Origin: Sphingopyxis yananensis
GTDB taxonomy: Bacteria; Pseudomonadota; Alphaproteobacteria; Sphingomonadales; Sphingomonadaceae
Direction of reading: 5' to 3'
NCBI RefSeq assembly: GCF_020687785.1
Contig: NZ_JAJEWI010000005.1
Location: forward strand, 558,001-622,000
Length of the DNA: 64,000 nucleotides
The notes under the pieces were generated by a model. That model saw only the letters and a list, made by a program, of their open reading frames with translations. It searched no databases and was not told the origin of the DNA. Position numbers and translations under genes: made by a program. Below, one piece after another: positions 25,640 to 34,361 of the stretch (positions are counted from its first letter, which is position 1; each line of letters opens with the position of its first letter).

Positions 25640-26416
25640 ATGGCCCGTCGCCGCCAGATTTATGAAGGCAAAGCCAAGATCCTGTATGAGGGTCCCGAAC
25701 CCGGCACGCTCATTCAATATTTCAAGGACGATGCCACTGCGTTCAACGCACAAAAACGTGGCACCATCAACGGCAAGGGCGTGCTGAATAACCGTATTTC
25801 CGAACATGTGTTTACCATGCTCGGCAACATCGGCGTTCCCCATCATTTCATTCGCCGTTTGAACATGCGCGAACAATTGATCCGTCAGGTGGAAATTGTT
25901 CCCATCGAAGTGGTGGTGCGCAACGTCGCAGCTGGATCTCTGACCAAGCGTCTGGGCGTCGAAGAGGGCACGCAATTGCCCCGCACCTTGATCGAATATT
26001 GCTATAAGGATGACGCCTTGGGTGACCCCTTGGTCGCCGAAGAACATATCGCCTGCTTCAACTGGTGCACGCAGGAAGAACTGCATGACATCCAAGACAT
26101 GGCCATCCGTATCAATGACTTCATGAGCGGCATGTTCGCTGCTGTTGGCATTCGTCTGGTGGACTTTAAGCTGGAATTTGGCCGTCATTATGATGGCGAT
26201 TTCAGCCGCATCATCTTGGCCGACGAAATCAGCCCCGATGGTTGCCGCCTGTGGGATATGGCCACCGGCGAAAAGATGGACAAGGACCGTTTCCGCCGCG
26301 ATTTGGGCGGTGAAGTCGAAGCCTATCAAGAAGTGGCGCGCCGTTTGGGCTTGATGCCCGAAAATGAAGAAACCGCGATCCTTGATCTGGATAGCCACCG
26401 CAAAAAGAAAAGCTAA
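25640..26416 (+). CDS. purC: SAICAR synthase (phosphoribosylaminoimidazole-succinocarboxamide synthase)
   Basis: PurC joins aspartate to CAIR in purine synthesis. Diagnostic blocks are [11 protein letters not shown], the [12 protein letters not shown] segment, [11 protein letters not shown] and LVDFKLEFG...[14 protein letters not shown]. It is 258 aa. The ATG at 25640 is the start giving the normal N-terminus [13 protein letters not shown]; 14 upstream residues in the open frame are unrelated. It is followed by a strong terminator. purS and purQ, often adjacent, lie 6.5 kb downstream. Confidence 0.97.
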   Translation: MARRRQIYEGKAKILYEGPEPGTLIQYFKDDATAFNAQKRGTINGKGVLNNRISEHVFTMLGNIGVPHHFIRRLNMREQLIRQVEIVPIEVVVRNVAAGSLTKRLGVEEGTQLPRTLIEYCYKDDALGDPLVAEEHIACFNWCTQEELHDIQDMAIRINDFMSGMFAAVGIRLVDFKLEFGRHYDGDFSRIILADEISPDGCRLWDMATGEKMDKDRFRRDLGGEVEAYQEVARRLGLMPENEETAILDLDSHRKKKS

Positions 26417-26449
26417 GCAAGCCGCCCTTGCGGCGCACGATGCAGCAAA

Positions 26450-26489
26450 AATAAGGGACGGGTGGCGGTGATGCCATCCGTCCCTTATT
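26450..26489 (+). terminator. Terminator of purC
   Basis: AATAAGGGACGG (26450-26461) pairs with its perfect complement at 26478-26489, with a further short inner stem. It is followed by GTATTTT. Confidence 0.85.
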
Positions 26490-26571
26490 GTATTTTAAGC
26501 CTTGTTTTCCATCGCTTGGCGCGCCGTAATCGCTGCTTGACCTGATGCAGGCAAGCGTCCACTTTCGGCCT

Positions 26572-29478
26572 ATGAAAGCTATTTATTTCCGCCGCCTGTC
26601 GCTGGCGCTTTCGCCCTTTGCCTTGCTGGCCGTCACCATTTCCCCGCCGCTCCGCGCCGCATCGGCTGACAATAGCGCCCAACAGCCCGTCAATCCGCAA
26701 AGCGACGCCGCGCGCGCTTGGAAATTCGCCAACAGCGATGTGGTCGCCGACCCGGCTGTTTTGTTCGGTGTAATGCCCAACGGCATGAAATATGCCATTT
26801 TGAAAAACGACACGCCGAAAAATAATATTTCCCTGCGGATGCATGTCAACATCGGCAGTCTGGCCGAGGCGGAGGACCAACGCGGCCTCGCGCATTTCTT
26901 GGAACATATGGCCTTCAACGGCAGCAAATCTATTCCAGAAGGTGAAATGATCAAGCTGTTGGAACGCAAGGGTTTAGCCTTTGGCGCGGACACCAACGCT
27001 TCGACCGGCTTTGACGCCACAGAATTTAAGCTGGATCTGCCCCAAGGCACGGACGATCTGATCGACACCGGCCTGATGCTGATGCGCGAAACCGCCAGCG
27101 AACTGACCATTGCGCCCGATGCCGTCAACCGTGAACGCGGTATCATCCTGTCCGAACGCCGCGCGCGCGACACTTATGCCCTGCGCAATTTGGTGGAGCA
27201 ATTTGGCTTTCTATATCATGGCATGACTTTGGTTGACCGGATGCCCATCGGCACCGAAGCGGTCATTCGTAACGCCCCCGCCCAGCGCCTGCGCGATTTT
27301 TACACTGATTATTACCGCCCCGAACGCACCACCTTAATTGTGGTCGGCGATATGGATGCTGCGGCCATGGAGACCAAGATCAAGGCCCGCTTTGCCGACT
27401 GGAAACCCGCTGGCAAGGGCGCGCCCGATCCTGATTTGGGTTCGCTGGATTTTAAACGTCCCTTGGCCGCCGATATTTTTGTCGACCCCGCCATTCAGGA
27501 TGTGGTGTCGATCAACTATCTGCGCCCCTACCGCAACGAGGCCGACAGCATCGCCAAGCGCAGCCGCTTGGTCTTGGAAAATATCGGCCAAAACATCATC
27601 TCGCGCCGCTTCGCCAAAGTGGCGGCGGGCGAAGACGCGGCGATTTTGGGCGGCAGCATCGGCGAAAGCAGCGGTTGGAAACGCTTCACCCAATTCTCCC
27701 TCGCTGCCGCCGCGCGCGAAGGGGAATGGCAGGCCGCGCTGGCTTTGCTGGAACAAGAACAACGCCGCATCGCGCAATTTGATGTGACAGAGGCAGAGGT
27801 TCAGGAACAACTCGCCAATCAACGCACCGCGCTGCGCAACGCCGTGGCCAATGCTAGCACAAGGCGCAGCCAGTCTTTGGCCGATGCCTTGATCTCCGCC
27901 GTGCAAAATGAGCATGTGTTCGCCCATCCCGAACAATCGCTGGCCCTGTTGGAACGGCTAGAGCCTCAGATTACCGCCCGCAGCGTCACCGACGCACTGC
28001 GCGCCCAAATGCAAGGCTTGGGTGAACCGCTGATCCGCATCACCTCCAAACAGGCGATTGCGGGCGAAGAGGCGGCGGTGTTGGCCGCTTACCAAGCCTC
28101 CAAAGCGGTGCCTGTCATCGCCGCCGAAAATAAAGCGGTGCCGACCTTCGCTTATGACAAAATCGGCAAGGCCGGTAAAATTGTGCATGATGAACGGGTG
28201 GCCGACCTTGGCATTCGCCGCATCCGCTTTGCCAATGGCGTCATGCTGAACATTAAACAAACGGAATTCCAAAAGGACCGCGTCGCCATTTCGATGCGCG
28301 TCGATGGCGGCACCCTCATGGCCACCCGCGACGACCCGACCCGTGTGGCTTTGGCTGCGTCTTTGGCGATTGGCGGGCTGCAAGCACACAGCTTTGACGA
28401 TCTGCGCAGCATCTTTGCGGGCCGCACCATCAGCCCCGCTTTTGGCATGTCTGCCGACAGTTTCGGCGGCACCGCGACGACCACGCCGCAAGACTTGGCA
28501 CTGCAAGCCAAGGTCATGGCCGCCTATCTGCTCCACCCCGGTTACCGCGCCGATGGGTTGGCGATGATGCGCCGCGTCTTCCCACAACAATATGCCGCGA
28601 TGGACGCTACACCTGCCGCTGTCATTGGCCGCGATCAAGACGCGATTTTGACGGGCCAAGACCCGCGCATGCTGACCCCCAGCCTTGAAAAAATGATGTC
28701 GTTGGACTGGAAAAGTCTAGCTCCCGTCATCGCGGACAATCTGCAACATGGCGCGGTGGAAATCGGCATTGTCGGCGATGTTGACGAAGCCGCCGCAATC
28801 AAGGCGATTGCCGACAGCTTTGGTGCCTTGCCCAAGCGCCGCGCGCAATTCGACCCGCGCACATCGGCGCGCGACATTGCTTTCACCACCGACTTTGGCG
28901 AAAAAACGCTGATCCACAAAGGCCCCGCCGACCAAGCCGATGTGCGCGTCCATTGGCCCGCCCGCGACGATAGCGATCTGGCTGAATCGCAGCAGTTGCA
29001 ACTGCTCGGACGGGTGCTGTCCCTGAAACTGCTGGAGGAGATTCGCGAGAAATTGGGCGAAAGCTACAGCCCCAGTGCGGGGGTCAGCCTGTCGAGCATC
29101 TATCCCAATTTTGGCCGCATCAGCGTCGCTAGCAATGTCGATGCCAGTCAAATTGAACCGACCAAAGCCGCCATCTTTGCCATTGCCAAGGAATTGCGCG
29201 AACAGCCCATCGACGAAGATCTGCTGGACCGCGCCCGTAAACCGTTGATGGAAGCCAGCGCCAAGGCGCGGCGCGAAAATAATTATTGGCTGGGCTATGT
29301 CAGCATCGCATCCAGCAAGCCCGAACGCTTGGACCGCATCAACAAGGCCGAAGCCGAATTGCTGAAAACCACCCCCGCCGACATCCAGCGCCTTGCCCAG
29401 CGCTATTTTCTGGATGACAAGGCTGTGGTGATCAAAGCGGTCAGCGACAAATATCAACCTGCGGCTGCGGCAAAATAA
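26572..29478 (+). CDS. M16 family zinc metallopeptidase, exported
   Basis: Pitrilysin/insulinase-type peptidase with two tandem M16 repeats (about 60-500 and 520-960) that form a clamshell. The inverted zinc motif HFLEH is at 108-112, and the third ligand is in the NRERGIILSERR helix about 80 residues later. The C-terminal half lacks HxxEH, as usual. The signal peptide spans about 1-30 (LALSPFALLAVTISPPLRAA), so it is periplasmic. The product is 968 aa. The ribosome site is weak. It is flanked by the purC terminator, so it is likely its own transcription unit. Confidence 0.94.
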   Translation: MKAIYFRRLSLALSPFALLAVTISPPLRAASADNSAQQPVNPQSDAARAWKFANSDVVADPAVLFGVMPNGMKYAILKNDTPKNNISLRMHVNIGSLAEAEDQRGLAHFLEHMAFNGSKSIPEGEMIKLLERKGLAFGADTNASTGFDATEFKLDLPQGTDDLIDTGLMLMRETASELTIAPDAVNRERGIILSERRARDTYALRNLVEQFGFLYHGMTLVDRMPIGTEAVIRNAPAQRLRDFYTDYYRPERTTLIVVGDMDAAAMETKIKARFADWKPAGKGAPDPDLGSLDFKRPLAADIFVDPAIQDVVSINYLRPYRNEADSIAKRSRLVLENIGQNIISRRFAKVAAGEDAAILGGSIGESSGWKRFTQFSLAAAAREGEWQAALALLEQEQRRIAQFDVTEAEVQEQLANQRTALRNAVANASTRRSQSLADALISAVQNEHVFAHPEQSLALLERLEPQITARSVTDALRAQMQGLGEPLIRITSKQAIAGEEAAVLAAYQASKAVPVIAAENKAVPTFAYDKIGKAGKIVHDERVADLGIRRIRFANGVMLNIKQTEFQKDRVAISMRVDGGTLMATRDDPTRVALAASLAIGGLQAHSFDDLRSIFAGRTISPAFGMSADSFGGTATTTPQDLALQAKVMAAYLLHPGYRADGLAMMRRVFPQQYAAMDATPAAVIGRDQDAILTGQDPRMLTPSLEKMMSLDWKSLAPVIADNLQHGAVEIGIVGDVDEAAAIKAIADSFGALPKRRAQFDPRTSARDIAFTTDFGEKTLIHKGPADQADVRVHWPARDDSDLAESQQLQLLGRVLSLKLLEEIREKLGESYSPSAGVSLSSIYPNFGRISVASNVDASQIEPTKAAIFAIAKELREQPIDEDLLDRARKPLMEASAKARRENNYWLGYVSIASSKPERLDRINKAEAELLKTTPADIQRLAQRYFLDDKAVVIKAVSDKYQPAAAAK

Positions 29479-29571
29479 ATGGGCAAATGGGGGCAGGCGG
29501 CTGGCTTGGTCCCGTCCCCCAAAATCTCGGCCGATGCTCGTGTTACGGGCGCAGGCTGCGCACCATAGTGC

Positions 29572-29991
29572 TTAGTGGAAATGCGGCGGCGCAATGCGCA
29601 GGAAATTTTGGATACAAGCGAACAACATATCGCGTTCGTCACCGTTCAGCATTTCGGCGCTCATCTGATCAAAGCTGAACCGATCGCCAAAGAAGGTCGC
29701 GCTGACCATCGCCGCGAACAGCGCCTCATCAAAGCTCACCCGCGAACAGCAAGGCGGGGCAATGGCAAAGGGGTCGGGCCAAATATGGCCAATCGCCTCG
29801 ATCAACACCGACAAGCGGCGGGCCGCCATCGGGTTGCCCCAGCGGCGGGCCAATTGCGGTACAGGGTCATGCCCCGTCTTGCGGCACAAAATGGCATAAC
29901 GCAGCGCCACGACGGTCTGCGCGGCCAATGGGTTGAGGTCGCGAACAAGGGGCTGGGCACTCAGCAGGTTGGTTAATGTCTTGCTTTCCAT
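29572..29991 (-). CDS. Small conserved protein with APPCC motif (possibly DUF6628-like)
   Basis: I do not recognise a function. The product is 139 aa with no signal peptide and a mildly hydrophobic middle. C81-C82 in IAPPCCSRVSFDEAL and C36 (AILCRKTG) stand out. The pattern of a paired-Cys motif after a proline stretch followed by DEAL resembles a sphingomonad family of unknown function (DUF6628-like), from memory and with low certainty. The ATG at 29991 has AGAGG six bases upstream. Upstream on the same strand lie a perfect terminator-like hairpin and a Fur-like box, suggesting iron-dependent control. Confidence 0.65.
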   Translation of the reverse strand: MESKTLTNLLSAQPLVRDLNPLAAQTVVALRYAILCRKTGHDPVPQLARRWGNPMAARRLSVLIEAIGHIWPDPFAIAPPCCSRVSFDEALFAAMVSATFFGDRFSFDQMSAEMLNGDERDMLFACIQNFLRIAPPHFH

Positions 29992-30095
29992 ATCGCCTCT
30001 TTCTCGCATCATCTGGCTACGGCGGCGGGTCGGGCAGCAGCTTTCATTGCCGACCAAAGCATTCCCTTCATCCGATTCCATCAGGGGGAAAAAGA

Positions 30096-30122
30096 TGCCG
30101 GTCATCAATTTGATGACCGGCA
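30096..30122 (-). terminator. Perfect hairpin plus T-run in the leader of the CC-motif gene
   Basis: TGCCGGTCATCA (30096-30107) and TGATGACCGGCA (30111-30122) are perfect 12-bp arms around three bases. On the minus strand the stem is followed by TCTTTTT. It lies between the Fur-like box and the gene, so it could act as an attenuator or terminate a very short transcript. Confidence 0.65.
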
Positions 30123-30147
30123 GGAGGGGACTGCCTCATCTTGCTAA

Positions 30148-30162
30148 TGAGAATGACTCTCA
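30148..30162. promoter_or_regulatory. Fur-like box
   Basis: TGAGAATGACTCTCA is a 15-bp near-palindrome (one mismatched pair) matching the 7-1-7 Fur pattern. It is 157 bp upstream of the minus-strand CC-motif gene and 170 bp upstream of the acetyltransferase. Confidence 0.55.
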
Positions 30163-30323
30163 AACTCAAATGAAAAATGCTCCACCTCACAAATTATTTT
30201 ACGATCGGCAGAAAACCGTGGATATATGCTGTCCCTTTCACCCCCGCTGCCATATCATCCCGCAAATTTTGCTATTTCAAATACCCGCTTGAAATCCCAT
30301 GCGTCGCTTGGCTAAGCATGATC

Positions 30324-30767
30324 ATGGGTAAATTTAGAACATCGACCGCCGCAGATTTCCCTCAGATCATGCACGTCTGGCGCAGCGCGGTTGACGCCAC
30401 GCATGACTTCCTCTCGCCGGTCGACAGGCTAGCTATCGAAGAGGAGCTTTTGGCTTTTTTCCCGACCATCAGCTTGCAACTTGCGGTGGATGATCGCGAT
30501 AGGCCGCAGGGCTTTATGTTCCTGCACGGCGGGCATTTAGAAGCGCTTTTTATCCATCCAGACTGTCACGGCCAAGGCATTGGCAAAGCGTTTGTCGTTC
30601 AAGCGGTCGCCGATCATCCCGACCTGACGGTCGATGTGAATGAGCAGAATATCGCGGCAATGGGATTTTACGAACATTTGGGGTTTGAACCGATTGGCCG
30701 TTCAGAATTGGACGGGCAGGGAAGGGCTTATCCGCTCATCCATCTGCGATTCCGCGCGCCGTCCTAG
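30324..30767 (+). CDS. yjaB: GNAT-family N-acetyltransferase, YjaB-like
   Basis: An acetyl-CoA-dependent acetyltransferase closely resembling E. coli YjaB, reported as a lysine acetyltransferase. Matching blocks are WRSAVDATHDFLSP, GFMFLHGGHLEALFIHPDCHGQGIGK (acetyl-CoA pyrophosphate loop), TVDVNEQNIAAMGFYEHLGFEPIGRSELDG and RAYPLIHL. It is 147 aa from ATG 30324; a second ATG at 30318 is equally possible, and neither has a good ribosome site. The open frame continues upstream but without family similarity. Confidence 0.88.
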   Translation: MGKFRTSTAADFPQIMHVWRSAVDATHDFLSPVDRLAIEEELLAFFPTISLQLAVDDRDRPQGFMFLHGGHLEALFIHPDCHGQGIGKAFVVQAVADHPDLTVDVNEQNIAAMGFYEHLGFEPIGRSELDGQGRAYPLIHLRFRAPS

Positions 30768-31034
30768 AAATGGCTCAACCATGGCCGTTCCCGCGATTTT
30801 CGCGATGGGGATCTGTCGGGAACAGCCCGCCGCCATATCACTGCCGTCACGCCCGCGCTCTGCACGTGACACGCCAGTTCAATCGGTTTATGCGCGATCT
30901 GCCGAGAATAGAGTAGCAGGCTGGTATCTCCTGCGCCCCACTGAGGGTTCTTCTCCGCCGCGGCGTCAACCTGTTTCTCTCAGGCGGCGCATCATGGTTC
31001 CCATATGCGTTTCCTGCCCATAATGGAGCGCGAC

Positions 31035-31364
31035 GTGAATTATCTCTATCTCGCTATCGCTATCGTTTCGGAAGTTATTGCGACAAGTTTCATGAAGGAA
31101 AGCAATGGATTTACCAAGCTCGTCCCCAGTTTGGTTACCGTCATCGGATATGGCGTGGCTTTTTATTGCCTTTCCCTAACTTTGCGGACCATCCCAACGG
31201 GCATAGCCTATGCCATATGGTCGGGGCTCGGTATCGTGTTAATCTCTGGCATTGCTTGGCTGTTTCAGGGCCAAAAGCTGGATGTCGCGACGATGATCGG
31301 GATGGGGCTGATCGTGTCCGGGGTCATTGTGATGAACCTATTTTCGACATCGCTGGCCCATTAA
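31035..31364 (+). CDS. Small multidrug resistance (SMR) efflux protein, EmrE/QacE type
   Basis: Proton-coupled exporter of quaternary ammonium and other lipophilic cations, working as an antiparallel dimer. Four membrane helices, the essential membrane Glu13 ([14 protein letters not shown]), and [18 protein letters not shown] match EmrE/QacE rather than the guanidinium-exporting Gdx branch. The start is GTG at 31035: GGAG ends six bases before it and the product (109 aa) then aligns with EmrE from residue 1. Upstream ATGs at 31005 and 31023 add 4-10 residues. The 267-bp leader shows no riboswitch I can recognise. Confidence 0.92.
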   Translation: MNYLYLAIAIVSEVIATSFMKESNGFTKLVPSLVTVIGYGVAFYCLSLTLRTIPTGIAYAIWSGLGIVLISGIAWLFQGQKLDVATMIGMGLIVSGVIVMNLFSTSLAH

Positions 31365-31523
31365 ATTTTATTTGGTCTGGCTTGTCCGTTTGGTCCGACA
31401 GGGTAGGTCGAGGCTTTCTTGTTCTGCCAATAGGCAGGATGGAAGCGCATCGCTTATCTGCGCCATTGATCATGACTGGCGACACCGCCTAGCATGTTTC
31501 ATGGGATGCACGGGGCACGGCAC

Positions 31524-31820
31524 ATGATCAGCATTTTATTCCTCATATCTTGCATATTGCTGTTGGTCGGTTCGGCTTGGCCGTTCACCATCGCGCTTGG
31601 GAGGTTGGGGCGGGGGCGCATGAAATTGCTGCCGTTCCTGATTGGCGGCGGGGCGCTTCCCTTCGCTTTGATAGCCTATGCTATTTGGCTCATCCATTTT
31701 GCAGGCGCATCGCAAGATCCAAATGATATCAATGGAATTACGGTATTTTTTCTGCTGTTTTTGCCTGTAATTTTGCTCCCCTTTAGCTATATTGTTGCTT
31801 GGAAAGCCGCTGGCAAATAA
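31524..31820 (+). CDS. Small membrane protein, three helices
   Basis: Function not recognised. The 98-aa product has helices at about 1-20 (ISILFLISCILLLVGSAWPF), 36-58 and 75-92, with short basic loops. GGGGC lies ten bases before the ATG at 31524; start codons 6 and 10 residues upstream are possible. It follows the SMR gene by 160 bp on the same strand, but there is no evidence of functional linkage. Confidence 0.6.
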   Translation: MISILFLISCILLLVGSAWPFTIALGRLGRGRMKLLPFLIGGGALPFALIAYAIWLIHFAGASQDPNDINGITVFFLLFLPVILLPFSYIVAWKAAGK

Positions 31821-31904
31821 CCGGCTGATATTATCGGGGCTAGGGGGCCTTACCGCTGACATGGCTGGGCGGTGACAGGATATGGTCTGTATCGCGCACA
31901 TAAA

Positions 31905-31936
31905 AAAGGGTGCCACCCGCCATGGGGGCACCCTTT
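31905..31936 (-). terminator. Terminator of bfr
   Basis: AAAGGGTGCC (31905-31914) and GGCACCCTTT (31927-31936) pair perfectly. On the minus strand they are followed by T6. It may also stop plus-strand transcripts from the small membrane gene. Confidence 0.88.
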
Positions 31937-31957
31937 GCTGTCACCAATATTGGCTGT

Positions 31958-32437
31958 TTATTCCGCGACGGGGCGCGATTGCAGTTGGATGTAATTTTCC
32001 AGACCCATGCGCTGAATCATCTCAAACTGCTTTTCCAGCTCGTCGACATGATGTTCTTCGCTGCGCAAAATATCGGCAAATAAATCGCGGCTGCCATAAT
32101 CGCGGACGCTTTCCGAATATTCTATGGCATCGCGCAGCAGGGGAATCGCTTCATTCTCAATCGCCAAGTCGGCGTGAAGAATTTCCTCCACCGTTTCGCC
32201 TACGCGCAAACGGCCCAGCAATTGGAAGTTGGGCAGGCCGCCCAAAAACAAAATGCGGTCGGCCAAACGGTCGGCATGTTTCATTTCGTCAATGGATTCT
32301 TCGCGCTCAAAGGCGGCCAAGCGCGTCACGCCCCAATTGTCGAGCAAGCGATAATGCAGCCAATATTGGTTGATCGCGGTCAGCTCATTCTTGAGTGCCT
32401 CGTTCAAAAACTCGATGACTTTGGCGTCGCCCTTCAT
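31958..32437 (-). CDS. bfr: Bacterioferritin
   Basis: 24-mer iron-storage protein with ferroxidase centres and bridging haem. All ligands are at canonical numbers: E18, E51, H54, E94, E127 and H130 for the di-iron site and M52 for haem. It is 159 aa. It lies downstream of bfd on the same strand (98-bp gap), the usual pairing for storing and releasing iron. The promoter region of bfd contains two Fur-like palindromes. Confidence 0.97.
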   Translation of the reverse strand: MKGDAKVIEFLNEALKNELTAINQYWLHYRLLDNWGVTRLAAFEREESIDEMKHADRLADRILFLGGLPNFQLLGRLRVGETVEEILHADLAIENEAIPLLRDAIEYSESVRDYGSRDLFADILRSEEHHVDELEKQFEMIQRMGLENYIQLQSRPVAE

Positions 32438-32535
32438 GGTCGTTTTCCATCTTGTAACTGGTGTTTATCGTGGCGCCTTTATAGGCGCTCTTGCCGAATC
32501 AATCCAGTTCAAAAATGGCGGAAAACTAAGGGAAA

Positions 32536-32709
32536 TTAACCCTCTGCGTCCAGCTCGCTGATGATATTGCGAGCGAATGGCAGGCACTGACCACATTTGG
32601 GTTTGCGACCCATTTGCGCATAAGCTGCCTTTGCACACCGCAAGCCGCCACTTCGCGCCACGTCGCGCAAGTCACGTTCTTTAATTGCGTTGCAGACACA
32701 AACAACCAT
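32536..32709 (-). CDS. bfd: Bacterioferritin-associated ferredoxin
   Basis: Bfd passes electrons to bacterioferritin to release stored iron. The 57-aa product is read directly from the minus strand: it starts MVVCVCNAIKERDLRDV, with [2Fe-2S] ligands C4, C6, C39 and C42 in the family's CxC and CxxC (KCGQC) pattern, plus C25. GAAGGAT precedes the ATG at 32709. It is normal length for Bfd. It precedes bfr and is likely Fur-repressed through the twin palindromes at 32747-32786. Confidence 0.93.
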   Translation of the reverse strand: MVVCVCNAIKERDLRDVARSGGLRCAKAAYAQMGRKPKCGQCLPFARNIISELDAEG

Positions 32710-32746
32710 GTGCGAATCCTTCTCAATAACCCTCTGTTACGGCTAG

Positions 32747-32761
32747 TGCGAAATATTCGCA
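32747..32761. promoter_or_regulatory. Fur-like palindrome 1 (bfd/purS intergenic)
   Basis: TGCGAA-ATA-TTCGCA has perfect 6-bp arms and fits a 7-1-7 Fur-type site. It is 38 bp upstream of bfd. Confidence 0.55.
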
Positions 32762-32771
32762 ACAAGAAATT

Positions 32772-32786
32772 TGCGAATGGCTCGCA
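32772..32786. promoter_or_regulatory. Fur-like palindrome 2 (bfd/purS intergenic)
   Basis: TGCGAATGGCTCGCA repeats the first site 25 bp further, with one mismatched pair. Two sites on the same face suggest cooperative binding. Confidence 0.5.
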
Positions 32787-32912
32787 TTTTTATCGGATGC
32801 AATTTGCACGGCATATTTCGGCGCTTTTGGCGCTTGCCCCTTGCCCGTCATCTGATTCGCGGGCATAGGCGCGCCATATATCCCGCCCCCCTAATGAAAA
32901 GGCACCGCCCCC

Positions 32913-33143
32913 ATGAAAGTGAATGTCTATGTGACGCTCAAGCCGGGTGTTCTCGATCCCCAAGGCAAGGCTATCCACCATGCGTTGGAAGGTCTGGGTT
33001 TCGAAGGTGTATCGGACGTGCGCGCAGGTCGCTTCATTGAACTGGACGTCGCCGACACTATATCGGATGCTGATCTGGATGCGATGTGCGCCAAGTTGCT
33101 GGCCAACACCGTGATCGAAAATTATCGCATCGAACGTCCCTGA
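32913..33143 (+). CDS. purS: Phosphoribosylformylglycinamidine synthase subunit PurS
   Basis: PurS is the small subunit of the three-part FGAM synthase and holds PurL and PurQ together. The 76-aa protein has the typical [26 protein letters not shown] start and the C-terminal [11 protein letters not shown]. It precedes purQ by 14 nt. purL is not in the window. Confidence 0.96.
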   Translation: MKVNVYVTLKPGVLDPQGKAIHHALEGLGFEGVSDVRAGRFIELDVADTISDADLDAMCAKLLANTVIENYRIERP

Positions 33144-33157
33144 AAGGGAGAGTGTCC

Positions 33158-33823
33158 ATGAAAACCGCTGTCATTGTATTCCCCGGCTCCAATTGCGACC
33201 GCGATATGGCCGTGGCGTTGGAACAGGTTACGGGCCGCGCCCCGTCCATGGTTTGGCACCGCGACACGGACTTGCCGGATGGTGTTGACTTTATCGCGCT
33301 GCCTGGTGGTTTCTCTTATGGTGACTATCTGCGTTCCGGCGCAATGGCGGCTCGCTCCCCCATCCTTCAGGCCGTGACCGCTGCTGCGGCGCGCGGTGTG
33401 CCGGTTCTGGGCGTGTGCAACGGCTTTCAGGTCCTGACGGAGGCACAATTGCTGCCCGGCGCGTTGATGCGCAACGCCGGACTGAACTTCATTTGCCGGA
33501 CGGTGGGCTTGACGGTCGAAAATGATCGTTCGCTATTCACCTCGGCCTATCAAGCGGGCGAAACGCTGAATATCCCCGTCGCCCACCATGATGGCAATTT
33601 CTTTGCTGACAGCGATACGCTCGACCGTATCGAAGGCGAGGGCCGCGTGGCGTTCCGCTATGCCGAAACCGTCAATGGTTCGGCGCGCAACATCGCGGGC
33701 GTGCTCAACGAGGCTGGCAATGTGCTGGGCATGATGCCGCACCCCGAACGGGCGATTGACGTGGCGCATGGCGGCACGGACGGTCTGCGCTTGTTCGAAG
33801 CGGCCCTGCGCGTCTTGGCCTAA
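33158..33823 (+). CDS. purQ: Phosphoribosylformylglycinamidine synthase subunit PurQ
   Basis: PurQ is the glutaminase subunit delivering ammonia to PurL. This class I amidotransferase has nucleophile C87 (LGVCNGFQ) and the His/Glu pair in MMPHPERA near the C-terminus; FPGSNCDRD opens the protein. It is 221 aa. AAAGGGAG precedes the ATG at 33158. It forms an operon with purS and ends at a hairpin terminator. Confidence 0.97.
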   Translation: MKTAVIVFPGSNCDRDMAVALEQVTGRAPSMVWHRDTDLPDGVDFIALPGGFSYGDYLRSGAMAARSPILQAVTAAAARGVPVLGVCNGFQVLTEAQLLPGALMRNAGLNFICRTVGLTVENDRSLFTSAYQAGETLNIPVAHHDGNFFADSDTLDRIEGEGRVAFRYAETVNGSARNIAGVLNEAGNVLGMMPHPERAIDVAHGGTDGLRLFEAALRVLA

Positions 33824-33849
33824 ACAGGCTCTACCAGCGATGGTTTATG

Positions 33850-33883
33850 AACAGGCCCTGCGCGACCATGCGCGGGGCCTGTT
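33850..33883 (+). terminator. Terminator of purSQ
   Basis: AACAGGCCCTGCGC (33850-33863) pairs with 33870-33883 over 14 bp with one G·T pair. The T-run is short. Confidence 0.75.
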
Positions 33884-33931
33884 CTTATGGCCCAAGCCCT
33901 TGGGAAGGCATCTCCTTAGGAAGTCAGATCC

Positions 33932-34321
33932 TTAAGAAGAAGGCGATTCCGTTATATCGGCATCATCTGTGCCAAGCTGCGGCGTCCTGCGCCGGTGCCA
34001 ATCATCGGCCAGCGTCAAAATAATCGGCCAGACACAGGTGTTGAACAGGTCGGACAGATGATCGGGCCAGTCACAGGCTTTGCGGATGCTGAGTTCGTAA
34101 ATATGATCCCAAATCTCCGCGCCCAGCGCGATGGCGACCACCAACCCCAAGGCGGCCCATGCGCCGCGCCGCCCGCGCAGCATCACCCATGCCGCGAAAA
34201 AGATCAGCAACCCAAAATGAATGTGCAAAGCATCGCGCTGAAAACCCAAAAACGCCACAAGGATGTTTTTGACATCGCCAAAACTATGGGCGCTCAGCAG
34301 GGCGATCGTCATCATCGCCAT
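33932..34321 (-). CDS. Membrane protein of unknown function
   Basis: The 129-aa product has hydrophobic segments at about 1-28, 35-50 (HIHFGLLIFFAAWVML), 56-72 and 95-108, and a charged hydrophilic C-terminus. The segment YELSIRKACDWPDHLSDLFNTCVWPIIL is reminiscent of VanZ-like proteins but too weak to assign. ATG 34321 with GAAGG upstream is favoured over a TTG three codons earlier. It follows the queuosine-precursor transporter by 40 bp on the same strand and may share its transcript. Confidence 0.65.
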   Translation of the reverse strand: MAMMTIALLSAHSFGDVKNILVAFLGFQRDALHIHFGLLIFFAAWVMLRGRRGAWAALGLVVAIALGAEIWDHIYELSIRKACDWPDHLSDLFNTCVWPIILTLADDWHRRRTPQLGTDDADITESPSS

Positions 34322-34361
34322 GCCGCACAACCTTCGGCGCGTACAATAGCCGCGCTATACC

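Larger units (their letters stand above)
29992..30323. other. Intergenic region with Fur-like box and perfect hairpin
   Basis: About 330 bp between the divergent CC-motif gene and the acetyltransferase. It holds the hairpin (30096-30122) and Fur-like box (30148-30162) listed separately. The plus-strand half (30165-30320) is A+T-rich with no further element seen. Confidence 0.6.

Noticed and set aside
30768..31034. Guanidine riboswitch before the SMR gene
   Set aside because: None of the conserved ykkC or mini-ykkC elements could be matched by eye, and the pump is not of the Gdx type.
32526..32765. 79-codon minus-strand frame overlapping bfd
   Set aside because: It is the wrong frame; the adjacent frame encodes a complete 57-residue Bfd with all cysteine ligands.
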